Assembly (NCBI GenBank): GCA_905221605.1
Contig: CAJNDS010002709.1
Span: 125,152 to 189,151, forward strand
Length of the DNA stretch: 64,000 nucleotides
Direction: 5' to 3'
Source of the DNA: Symbiodinium natans
Lineage: Eukaryota > Sar > Dinophyceae > Suessiales > Symbiodiniaceae
Shown here: positions 20,901-32,900 of the stretch, one piece after another
Layout of the letters: the number at the start of each line of letters is the position of its first letter
Numbering within the stretch: position 1 is the first letter of the stretch
Translations under genes and position numbers: made by a program
Notes under the pieces: model-generated
Told to the model about the DNA's origin: nothing
What the model saw: the letters and a program-made list of their open reading frames with translations, nothing else
Database searches by the model: none

Positions 20901-23900
20901 GAGGTGCGAACTGCCAGCACCGAAATCCCAACCTTCAGCCGGGCCCCATCCCGCCGTAAAGCGAGAGCGACAAAGAGCACGCCCCAAAACTGACAGAAGT
21001 AACCGCTTACAGCTTGGAGGTTCATGGTACTTATTGACTGACTATAACTGTACTTATAACCCACTTATAAGGTCATAAGTACAGCTATAAGTACAGCTAT
21101 AAGTGGTTAGTGAGTACCATGAACCTCCAAGAAGGGCTTTCGAATCAGGGTTTAGGGTTTAGCAGGTTGCCCGACACGCCTTCTTGGCCACCATGTCCAG
21201 AACGTTGCGGAAGCGCTGGGAGCAGCGCTGGCGCCAAGCCTCTTGCAAGAGAAGAAAAAGAACAGTTAGGGCGGGCAGTTACTGCTTGCAGCCTTTACCA
21301 AGCAACCCCAAACCCTAACCCCTAAGCCCTAAACTCTAAAACCTAAACCCTAAACCCTAAACCCCGAGCTGTATGGTGCTACAAGACACTTTTTCAGGAA
21401 GCCTAGGATCCCACAGCTTGGCCGGAACTCAGGGATTTTGGTCAGTCATTCAGGGCTTCGAGCTACTTCGGGCCTCGGACCCTTGGTTTAGGGCTTCGGG
21501 TGTAGGGTTTACGGTTTAGGGTTTAGGGTTTAGGGTTTAGGGTTTAAGATTTAGGGTTTAGGGGTTAGGGTTTAGGGTTTAGGGTGGATTTGCACAATTG
21601 GGGCCAGGTCGTTGAGGGCATGCCGTCTTCGGAGCCTCTTCAACACAAGAGAGGGCATGAGGTTTCTAGGCTTTGGGGCTCCCAGGGATTCGTAGGGTCC
21701 AGAGGCTTTGCCTTTTAGGGTTTAGGGTTTGGGGTTTGGGGTTTGGGGTTTAGGGTTTAGGGTTTAGGGTTTAGGGTTTAGGGTTTAGGGTTTAGGGTTT
21801 AGGGTCCGCCGACCCTGGCGGCGTTGGATGGGAAAAGGAGGTGAAAACCTCCCTCACCCCCCCAAAACCCGGGGGGGGGGGGGGGGGGGAAGGAGGTGAA
21901 AACCTCCCTCACCCCCCCAAAACCCGGGGGGGGGGGGGGGGGGGGTCGTGCCAAAATTTTTTCGTTGGAGAGACCGCGCCACGCCGCCACAGCGGGGAAA
22001 GGCGGTTAGGGCGTTTTCGCACAGGGGGTTAGGGGCGCCCTGAGCCCGCCCCCCCTCTCGGCACCCCCCGCCCCACCCCCGCACCCCCCTTACCCGCCCC
22101 TACCCCCCCCCCCGCCCCCCCCCCCCCCACACCCCCCCCCCACCCCCCCCCCCCCCAACGCCTACCCCCCCCCTCCCGCCCCCCCTCCCCCCCGCCCTCC
22201 CCCCCCTCCCCCCACCCTCCCCTCCCCCCACCCCCTTCGGAGGCTGGTTTGGGTCCTGTGGCCACCCCACCCCCCCCCCCCAACGTTTCACAGAACTCTG
22301 CCGAGCAGGCTGACCTTTCAACTATGCTCCAGCGGGGTCGGCGGCTTGAGCCGGAGGCTCTTAAATTTAGGGTTTAGAGTAGCAGCACCTCAACTACTCA
22401 GTAGACTCCCAGGAAGGATCTGGCTTCCCTGAACCACGCTGGCACCTGGCAGACTCTGAACAAGATTCCTGGTTGAGGGTTTAGGGTTTAGGGTTTAGGG
22501 TTCAGGGTTCAGGGTTCAGGGTTCCTCGAACCCGATAAGGGAACGTAATGGGGATAACCCCGAGATTCTACACCGCTTACACCCTGGACACCGTACTAGA
22601 AGGTTCAGGGTACTTATCACCCCACTTCCAACTGCACTTATAAGCCCTCCAAGTTCTGTAGGTAGGTTCTACGTGGTGGTTTTCGACATAGGGAACCCCA
22701 ATATAGATCCCCAAACAGTAGGATTCCCTTAACCCTAAACCCTAAACCCTAAACCCTAAACCCTAAACCCTAAACCCGAATAGTTTCGGGAACCCCCAAC
22801 TTGAAGTGAAATAAGTACCCATGAACCTCCAAGTAAGCCGTCAGGCCCTCGCCTTGTCCACGCGGAAAGACATGTTCTCGGCACACTCCTCTGCTTATAG
22901 GGTTCTTAAGGGGGGTTCAGTAGGGTATGTAACCCAAGGTTCCCTAATACCCCCTACTACTCACTAAGGCTCCCGAAGCCTCCCGAAGCTTCCCTAGGTA
23001 CCTACCCCCCTTGAACCTAAACCCTAAACCCTAAACCCTTAACCCTAAACCCTAAACCCTAAAACCCTCAAACCCTCCCTTAAGAACCCGATAAGCTACG
23101 CGCCGTTTGCTGGCGTGCATTCGGCAGCATCAAAAAAAAAACGATCGCACGGTTCTCATGAAATCAGGCCCGAAGTCCTAGCCCAGAAGAAACCCTGCGA
23201 GCCGTGCTGGGTTTGGGGTTTAGGGGTTCGGGGTTTAGGGTGCCGGGTTTTGGGTTTAGGGTTTAGGGTTTAGGGTTTAGGGTTTAGGGTTTAGGGTTTA
23301 GGGTTTAGGGTTTAGGGTTTAGGGTTTGGAGGCCTCAACAGCCCAGAAAAGGCTTAGGGTTCAAGGCTTTGGGGTCCCTAACCCCCTATGGAAAAATCTT
23401 CAATCCCCGAGCCCGAAACCCCGAAACCCATCTCCTCCCAGCCCAACAGCTCCACATCAGCCTCTCCCTGATCGGCACCTTCGGGCTTTCAGACTTGGAG
23501 TTTGTGGGCTTTTTGCATTTGGGGTTTTGGGGTTTTGAGGGTTTTGGGTTTTTTGGGATTTTGGGTTTTTTGGGGTTTGGGTTTTGGAGTTGTGGGGTTT
23601 TGGTGGTTGGGGGCTTTGGGGTGTTGTGGTTTGTGGATTTTGGGGTTTTGCCTCCGGGTTTTCCAGACTTGCAGTTTGGGGGTTTTCGGGCTGTAGGAAG
23701 TATTTGAGGGATGTAGGGTTTGGGGCTTTTAAGGGTTTTGAAGCTGCAAGACTTTAGGGCTTTGGGTAAGGCTTCGGGGGTTGCAAGGCCCTGGGCTTCA
23801 GGGTAATTACGGTTTGTGTTTCAGGGAGTTTGGGGAGGGTGAGGGAAGGGGAGGGTTTTAATGGCAGGAAGGGTTTGGACGTATCTGTCCACATAAGCCA

Positions 23901-26900
23901 CAAGTCCTGGAATGAGATGGTTGAAGCCCAAACCCTCATCCCCTCAGCCCTAAGCCCCTAAACTCCTAGCGAGGATACCCCCCCCCCTCCCCTCAAAACC
24001 CTCAAAACCCTCAAAACCCAAAACCCTAAACCCGAAACCCCAGCCTAGAGACCTGAACCCTAAACCCTACTTGAACTTACCAACCCATTAGAACTGTACA
24101 TAGGATCCACCTATGAGCCCCCTTAAGTGCCTTAAAAAGGCTACAAGTACAGTTATCATTGGTCAAATAAGTACCGTGAACCTCCAAGTATATAAACCCT
24201 CGAGATCCCAAACCGACCCCGACCCGCCATTCCCCTCCCGGCCTTCTGCATCATCGAACTTGGGGCCCGGGAAGACGCCCACGACTTGCGCAAACTTCAC
24301 GACCCCCTGGCACTTTCGGAGCTTCAGGGGAGGCTGGGGAGTTGGGGGAGTTTCGGGAGCTTTGTGAGTTTAGGGGAGTTTGGGAGGGTTAGGTTTAGGG
24401 TTTTGACAAGAGTGTAGGGTTAAAGGGCTTCGGGCTTCGGGGTGTGGAGTTTATTAAGGGGGATGAGGAGGGACCCCTCCATAACCCCTATGTATATACA
24501 CCTTAAATAGTCCCTGTATACCTAAGTAGCCCCTAAATAACCCCAAAGAACCCCTCAGGTCCCTTGTAAACCCCTTCAGTCCGTTGATTTTCGATTTCGG
24601 TTTCGGACCCAGGCAAAGGCCTATGACCCCAAAACCCCCAGAGCGGAACATCTAAAGCCCTGAACACCCTAACGACGGGCATGGGTTAGCGCCTAGGGTT
24701 TAGGGTCTAGGGTTTAGGGTGTAGGGTTGAGGGTGTAGGGTGTAGGGTGCAGGTTTAGGGTTACCCTTAGAACCCCAACAGCTACTTTGCTCTCAGGGAA
24801 GGTGCATGCTCCCTTCATGTGGCCAGTTACCTTCTTTCAAGGGCTCTGAGGCATGGGGATGTGGGCTTTTGGGATATAAGGGGTATCCCAGTTAAGGGCC
24901 CATACTAAGGCACCATGTAAGGCACCATGTAAGCTACCCTGAAATTTTCAGATCAGGGGTTTAGGGTTTCGGGCTTGAGTTCCTGGGCCTCAAATCCTAA
25001 AACTCCTAAACCTCAGCTAAACCCTCAACCCTACACTCCTAAGCCCTAAACCCCCCAAAGGCCTGCACCCAAACCACCCCAAGCCCAAAGACTCTAAACC
25101 CTGAACGCTACCCCCAAAAGACGCCTAAAGCCCCCCAAGCCCCGGGCCCTCGTAAGCGCCGCAGTGCAGTGCTTCAAGTCCTCAAAGGGCTTCTCGTTGA
25201 CCTCCCCGAGCACGAAGCGGATCCGAGTCGGGCGTTTTTTTTCGGAGGTTTTGGGGGGATTGTAGGGTTTAGGGTCCGGGGTTAGGGGCTTCCATTTGGG
25301 TTTGTTTCCGAGGTTTCGGGGGTTGTAGGGTTTAGGCGCTTTGGATTTCAGTGGCTGAGGGGTGTAGAGGGGAGAAGGGTTTGGGGGGGTTGGGGCGGAA
25401 GGCATCGAATTTCACCTCCCTCTCTTTCTTTAGTACGTTGCAGTCTGTCGGGCCAAAGAAAACCAATCAATTGGGTCATTTAAAGGGGGCGGGGTATTGG
25501 GATGCTGGGATCCCAATGAACAGGGTTTAGGGTTTAGGGTTTAGGGTTTAGGGTTTAGGGTTTAGGGTTTAGGGTTTAGGGTTTGGGGTTTAGGGTTGAT
25601 TCCACCTCTTGAGCCCCCGGCACGCAAAGAACTGTGCAACTTTGGGCGGTGCAGGATTACACCCCCTTAAGCCCTAACCCCTAAGACCCCAAACCCTAAG
25701 CCCTAAGCCCCACACCCTAAGCCCCAAACCCCAAACCCCAAACCCCAAACCCAAACCCTGAACCCCCAAACCCTAAACCCCCAATATTCTTAACATCCCA
25801 AGCCCTACGACCCAAAACCCCAAATCCTAACACCCCGAACACCACCACTGGGAGGTTCAAGGTACTTATAACCCCAATTAGAACTGCACTTCTAAAGCCC
25901 CCTAAGCTCACCCCAAGGTAAGAAGTTTGCTACTTATAGGGTGCTTAAGGGATTCGGGAACCTTGGCTTACATACCCCCCTGGAACCCCCCCCCGCAGAG
26001 ACCCCAAAACCCCCTTGATTGAGGAATATCCCTTAAATTAAGATAGGAACCCGAATATGCTTTAAGGGATCTTCCTTAATTAAGGGGTTTGGGTTTAGGG
26101 TTTAGGGTTTAGGGTTTAGGGTTTAGGCTTTAGGCTTTAGGCTTTAGGCTTTAGGGTTTAGGGTTTAGGGTTTAGGGTTTAGGGTTTAGGGTTTAGGGTT
26201 TAGGGTTTAGGGTTTAGGGTTTAGGGTTTAGAGCCCTCCCTTAGTTATAGGTACAGTACCCAACCTTGGTGTCCAACACGTCGTGGACTGCATCCATCTG
26301 GGCCTCCGCTCGAGAAAAGGTGGTTCCGTAGGGCTTAGGGCTTAGGGCTTAGGGCTTAGGGCTTAGGGCTTAGGGCTTAGGGCTTAGGGCTTAGGGCTTA
26401 GGGCTTAGGGCTTAGGGCTTAGGGCTTAGGGCTTAGGGTTTAGGGTTTAGGGTTGAGGATTTAGGGTTTAGGGTTTAGGGTTGAGGATTTAGGGTTTAGG
26501 GTTTAGGGTTTAGGGTTTGGGGCCCATGTCTCCCGAAGCCATAAACCCTATACAACCAGCCCTAAACCCTACACCCCCGCACCCTGAGGCAATGAACCCT
26601 CAACCCTAGACACCCGAAGCCCGCCTTCCAGTTTTGCTCGTCCATGTTGCGCTGCTTCTCCTGTCGCCGCGCCCAGCGTTCAAGGGCTTCTCGTCAAGCT
26701 TTGATCTGTTGGGGGAGGGAGGGTTCGGAGTTTAGGGTTTCGGAATACAAACATCCCAAGGCCTGAAATGCGAAAGCCCATACATCCAGACCTTAAGAGC
26801 CCCAAAGCCTTGCTGTTGGGGCTGAGGTTTTTAGGGTTTAGGGTTTAGGGTTGAGGGTTTGGGGTTTAGGGTTTAGGGTTTGGGGTTTAGGGTTTAGGGT

Positions 26901-29900
26901 TTAGGGTTTAGGGTTTAGGGACCTAAGAAGCCTGTGAGGCGCTTCTCATCGTAGCAGCCTACAGAGAACGATGGGTGTTTAGGGTTTGGGGTTGAGGGAT
27001 GTTCCCAAACCCCCGCTGATACTAACAGTCCTTAATAGGGATTAGGGTTTAGGGTTTAGGGTTTATTAGGGTTTAGGGTTTAGGGTTTAGGGTTTAGGGT
27101 TTAGGGTTTAGGGTTTAGGGTTCAGGGTTTAGGGTTCAGGGCCTTTTGAGGACTGTTCGTATGAGGGGGACACATCCCAAGATTTGGCTTGAGGGATCTT
27201 GCCTTCAGCACGTGGAGTTTCTAGGCTTCAGGCGTTCAGGGCTGGTAGGATAGCCCTCAGGATCCATGTAGCTGTATAGGATATACTTGGGCTTTAAAGG
27301 GGTTCCCAAAAAGTAGCTTTAGGGCCCAAGTATATGCTATTTTGGTACATGGACCCTTAGGGTAGGGTGGAAGGTTTAGGCTTTGGGCCTTCGGGCCTTT
27401 TGGAGTTTCAGGCCTTCTTTGTAGGACACGATTGGGGATGTTTTGGGCCTTTTGGGGGTAGGATTGAGGATTGAGGGGTTAGGGGTTCAGCGGTGGAGGC
27501 CCTAAACGTAAGCCCTAAACCCTAAAGTCTCAAACGAAACCCAGCATTCCAGCAGCGCTCCATCTTGCGCACAGCGTCACTGTTCTTCTGGATATCCACC
27601 TGGGTTTAGGGGTTAGGGGTTAGGGTTTAGGGTTTAGGGTTTAGGGTTGAGGGTTGAGGGTTGAGGGTTTAGGGTTTAGGGTTTAGGGTTTAGGGTTTAG
27701 GGTTTAGGGATATCCACCCAAGTGCCAAAGGTTGGGTCAGGGCTTCGTGGTTTGGGAGTCGGCTGTTTGTGGTTTTGGGGCGTGTGGCTTCAGGAGGTGA
27801 GTTCCTGTGAGGATTCTTGGGTAGCCTACAACAAGGTAGGCGAAAAACCCTAAACCCTAAACCCTAAACCCTAAACCCTAAACCCTAAATGCTCCCCGAA
27901 ACCCTAAACCCTAAACCCTCCCCCCGGAACCCTCTATGAAGCCCCTAAACAACCGACTTGAAGGGCACCTCGTGGCTCAAACCCTAAACCCCAAACCCTA
28001 AACCCCAAACCCTAAACCCTAAACCCTAAACCCTAAACCCTAAACCCTAAACCCTAAACGAAGGGCACCTCGTGGGAGGCGCTCTTCACGGTCAGGCCAT
28101 TCACCTCCTCCCGCAACTTCAGGATGTCCTCAGAGGGCTGCGCTTTCCACAAAGGGGGTTTAGGGTTTAGGGTTTAGGGTTGAGGGTTGAGGGTTTAGGG
28201 TTTAGGGTTTAGGGTTTAGGGTTTAGGGTTTAGGGTTTGGGGTTTGGGGTTTCGGGTTTGGGGTATGGGGTTTGGGGTTTGGGTTTAGGGTTTGGGGTAT
28301 AGGGTTTAGGGTTTTGTTTGGGTGTTAGGTTTTAGGTTTGTTTTTTTTTTTTTTTTTTGGGGGGGGGGCTGGTTTTGGGCTTGTTTTTGGGGTTGGGGTG
28401 CCTCGGGTTTAGGGTTTGGGGTAAGCCCGGCCTAATCAAGCTGCCCCACCCCAACAAAAAAAGTAAGAACATCTTTCTCTCCATATATGTGTATATGTAG
28501 AAAGGACCTGTGGGGAGAGTGAGAGTACTTGTCTCTATAGGTTCCCTTTTGGGTCCCTAGAGAGAACGGCACCTTATAAAAAAGGACCCCCCCCCCCCCC
28601 CCGAACGGGACCGTATTTTTCAGAACTACCCATGAGGAACCCCAAACCCCTAAACCCCTAAGCCCTATGCCCTACTTCGCCCTACCCACCCTAAACCCTT
28701 CAGCCCCAAAACCGAAAGCCCTGAAGTCTAGACCCTTCCTCCCAAAAACCGGAAAGCCCTTAAACCCTATGAAACAACCCTAAGCCCGAAACCCCTAAAA
28801 CCTAAACCTTGAAATCCAAAAAAACCTAAAACCCTTGCCCTACAACCTGAAACCTTCAAGCCGCTCCCTAAAGCCCTGAAACTCTGAAGCCCTAGAACCC
28901 AAACCTTGGGCTTTGGGTGTAGGGATTGGGGTTTAGGGTTTAGGGTTTAGGGTTTAGGGTTTAGGGTTTAGGGTTTAGGGTTTAGGGTTTAGGGTTTAGG
29001 GTTTAGGGTTTAGGTTTAGGGTTTAGGGTTTAGGGTTTAGGGTTTAGGGTTTAGGGTTTAGGGTTTAGGGTTTGGGATTGATGATTGAGGGGACACTGAA
29101 GAGGCCATATTCAGGGGCCAGTTTAGCTTTTCTTAGAAAGCCTAGAACTCTTTGCCCTAAACTTAAGCTCTTAAAGCCTCAAGCCCTAAAGCCTTAAGCC
29201 CTAAAGCCCCTAAACCCTAATCCCTTAAGCCCGTAAGCCCTTAACACCTCAAAGGGGCGACTGCATCGTCTGGCCCAACATTGCCGCTGAAAAGGCGAGC
29301 ATTTGCCCAATCTGGGGCACCCCCCCTCCGGCAGTCGCATATGCGTCGACTATCGTCTGCACTCGCCTCGCCAATGTCTCCATGCAGGCCAGTGTGGGAA
29401 GGTTGAATTGGTCGAGGGTGCCTGCGTAAAACAGGCCCTCAATCAAGCAGCGAAGTTCATGCTTCACCCTGTCCTGGTCGCCTAAAACATTAAAACCTTT
29501 AACACCTATATTTCCGACCCCTGGGGATTTCTGGTTTTGCCTTTAAACATATTTATATATAGGGCCCCTGAAGGACCCAAACAAGAGAAATAATAAATGT
29601 CCCAACAGCTAACCTCGTTAGGAGTAGCCTAGCAATCAAAAGGGTTTCCAGGGGCTTATAAGGTAACCCGAACCCTAAGAAAGTGGGAATAAGGGCCTAC
29701 TTGGGTCCCAGCATATCCCTAAACCTAAACGCTAAACCCCAAACCCTAAACCCTCAACCTCAAACCCCAAACCCTAAAACCCCAAACCCTAAAACCCTAA
29801 ACCCCATACCCTAAAACCCCAAACCCCGAACCCTGAACCCCAAACCCTAAGCCCTAAACCCCAAACCCTAAACCCTAAACCCCAAACCCCAAACCCCAAA

Positions 29901-32900
29901 CCCTAAACCCCAAACCCTAAGCCCTAAACCCCAAACCCTAAACCCTAAACCCCAAACCCTAAACACTAAACCCCAAACCCTAAGCCCTAAACCCCAAACC
30001 CTAAAACCCTAAACCCCATACCCTAAAACCCCAAACCCCAAACCCTAAACCCCAAACCCTAAGCCCGAAACCCCAAACCCTAAACCCTAAACCCCAAACC
30101 CTAAACCCTAAACCCCAGCTTTCTGAGGCCCCAAGCGCGCTTGTGCTCTCCAAGCCCGCCCTGGACTCCGCTCATGCGCCTTGGAGGTTCATGGCACGCA
30201 TGAACCAAGTATACCTGTACCAGTTTAGGGTTTAGGGTTTAGGGTTTAGGGTTTAGGGTTTAGGGTTTAGGGTTCAGGGTTTAGGGTTTAGGGTTTAGGG
30301 TTTAGGGTTTAGGGTTTCGGGTTTAGGATTTAGGGTTTAAGGTAATATTGATACTATACTATCCCCAGGGCCCTATTCGACTTGTTAGGGCCCCTATGTT
30401 AGGGCTTCGGGGGCTTGGGAGGCCTTGGGCTTTTTCGTGGGTTTGCACCCCCTAAACCCCAAACAAACCCGGTGAGAAGTACAGTTATAGGTAACACTAA
30501 ACCCTAAACCCCAAACCCCAAACCCTAAACCCTAAACCGTAAACCCTAAACCCTAAACCCTAAACCCTAAACCCTAAACCCTAAACCCCAGCCCTAAACC
30601 CCCAAAAACCCTAAACCCTAAACCCCGAACAAAAGCAAGTGCGGCTCAGCGGCAGGTCCAGGGCTCCGAGGCGGCGCGAGGCTTCGGCGCTGCGCAGCTC
30701 GGCCTTTTTTGGGTTTAGGGTTTAGGGTTTAGGGTTTAGGGTTTAGGGTTTAGGGTTTAGGGTTTAGGGTTTAGGGTTTAGGGTTTAGGGTTTAGGGTTT
30801 AGGGTATGGAGTTTAGGGTTTAGGGTTTAGGGTTTAGGGTTTAGGGTTTAGGGTTTAGGGTTTAGGGTTTAGGGTTTAGGGTTTAGGGTCTAGGGTTTTG
30901 GGTTTAGGGTTTAGACTATTCGGGTGTTTGGCGTCTTGACCTGGAGGCTTGGGGGTTCAGTTAAACCGCTCAAACACAGGGAACACTCCCTTTGGAGCCC
31001 GACGGCCTGTGAGCTTGTGCAGCTTAGGATTTAGGGTTTAGGGTAAGCCTAAACCCTAAACCCTGAACCCTAAACCCCAAACCCTAAACCCTAAACCCTG
31101 AACCCTAAAGACTCCAAGGAAATATGACCTCTCCCATTCCTGAACCCTAGTAACCCTAAACCCTAAACTCGTAACGCAAACCCTAAACCCTAAACCCTGA
31201 ACCCTAAACCCTAAACCCGAAACCCGAAAACCCTGCACGCAAGGCCTGCTGCTCCACGGCCCCAATCTTCTCAAAAGCCTCCTGCCTTGGCGGCACGGGC
31301 CCCTCTACTACTCAGGGATTTAGGGTTTAGGGTTTAGGGCTTAGGGTTTAGGGTTTAGGGTTGAAGAATTCGGCTTCTTTTTGCGGTTTTGGGGAGGCTT
31401 ACTAAGGGATCCACGGGCATCGACTGACGGGAATTTCTTCGGGTGGTCTCAAGAATCCCCAATTTTTGAAGCCCTTCTGTACACCTTCAAGCCCCTGTTA
31501 AGGTAAGGCGCCATCTTGAGGGACCATACACAGCCCTGAACCCCAAACCCTGAACCCTAAACCCTAAACCCTAAAGCCCGAACATCGAAAATCTCCCAGG
31601 ACAGGGAAATCCTCCCGGAGTAGGCCGGAAGAGATGATGTGACGACAGACAAGCCTTAAACCGAACTCCTGAGACCCTCACTCCTGAAACCCTCAACCCT
31701 AAACCCGAACTCCTGAAACCCTAAATCCCTAAACTCCTGACACCCTACACCCGATACCCGGTACCCTGAAGATTTGCCGAATACCCTAACCCTCCCTTCT
31801 TGAAGCCCGAAACAACCCGCGCTTGGCCCAACGACTGCTTCTGGCGGATGTCGTTCTTCAGGCGGGCTTCCTCAGAGGATAGAAGGGCTGCAGGGGCAGT
31901 CATGGCAAAGTCCCCCACAAAAAGTACGCCCCCCCACCCCTCCCCCAACCCAAATGATTCTTGTGGGTGGGCAGGGTTCAGGCTTAAGCAGCAAGAGGCG
32001 TAGAAACGTAAACCCTAGACCCTAAACACCCAAGACCCCAAAACCCTACCCCCCAAAAAAGAACCCAAACCCCAAAACCCGCAACCCTAAACCCCAAACC
32101 CTAAACCCTAAACCCTAAACCCAAAACCCTAAACCCAAAGCCCCAACCCCCCCCCCCCCCAAGAAAAAGGCCACAAAGGCCGAGGCAAGGCCTTCCTTCC
32201 GCCAAGCATCCGTGTCGGCCACGTTGCGCTCCAGGTCGCTGCGCACCACGGCCACCTTCCGCGGCTTCAGGGGGGGCGGGGGGGGGTGGGGTTTAGGGTT
32301 TAGGGTCTAGGGTCTAGGGTCTAGGGTCTAGGGTCTAGGGTTTAGGGTTTAGGGTTTAGGGTTTAGGGTTTAGGGTTTAGGGTTTAGGGTTTAGGGTCTT
32401 CGGGTTGGGGTTTGAGTTTGTGCTTTTTGGATGAACAGTGTTGGGTGTAGTAAGGTTGCCTAAACCATTTGGGTTTGGGGTTCTTAGTTTAGGGCATTTT
32501 GGGTTTCGGGTTTAGGGGTTTTGCTTAGGGTTAGATGGCTCTCGGCTTTTGAGCAAGAATTTGGCTAAACCCGAAACTCAAACCCTACACCCTGAACCCT
32601 AAACCCTAAACCCCAAACGCTAGACCCTAAACCTTGTTCTAAAGGTCCCTTAGAGGGGCCCTAAACCCTAAACCCTAAACCCTAAACTTGCGCGCAGGGC
32701 GGCCTCATTGAAGCAGTCGCTCAGAGAGTTCTGGGTCGTGTGCAGAGACTCCTGCGTGGCCGCCAGGTCCTGCCAGGAAGCGGCTTTTGGGGTTTAGGGG
32801 TTTTGGGGTTTAGGGTTTAGGGTTTGGGGTTTAGGGTTTAGGGTTTGGGGTTTAGGGTTTAGGGGGTTTAGGGGGTTTAGGGGGTTTAGGGGGTTTTGGG

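Noticed and set aside
22029-22321. Gly-rich minus-strand proteins
   Set aside because: Product of the C-rich block, with no independent coding signal.
26335-26440. CRISPR-like array
   Set aside because: Seven-base units without spacers; eukaryotic telomere-type repeat.
31056-31274. Readings such as GLGFRVQGLGFRV (also at 57274-57462 and elsewhere)
   Set aside because: Seven-base telomeric units give a seven-residue peptide repeat in every frame; no selection is implied.
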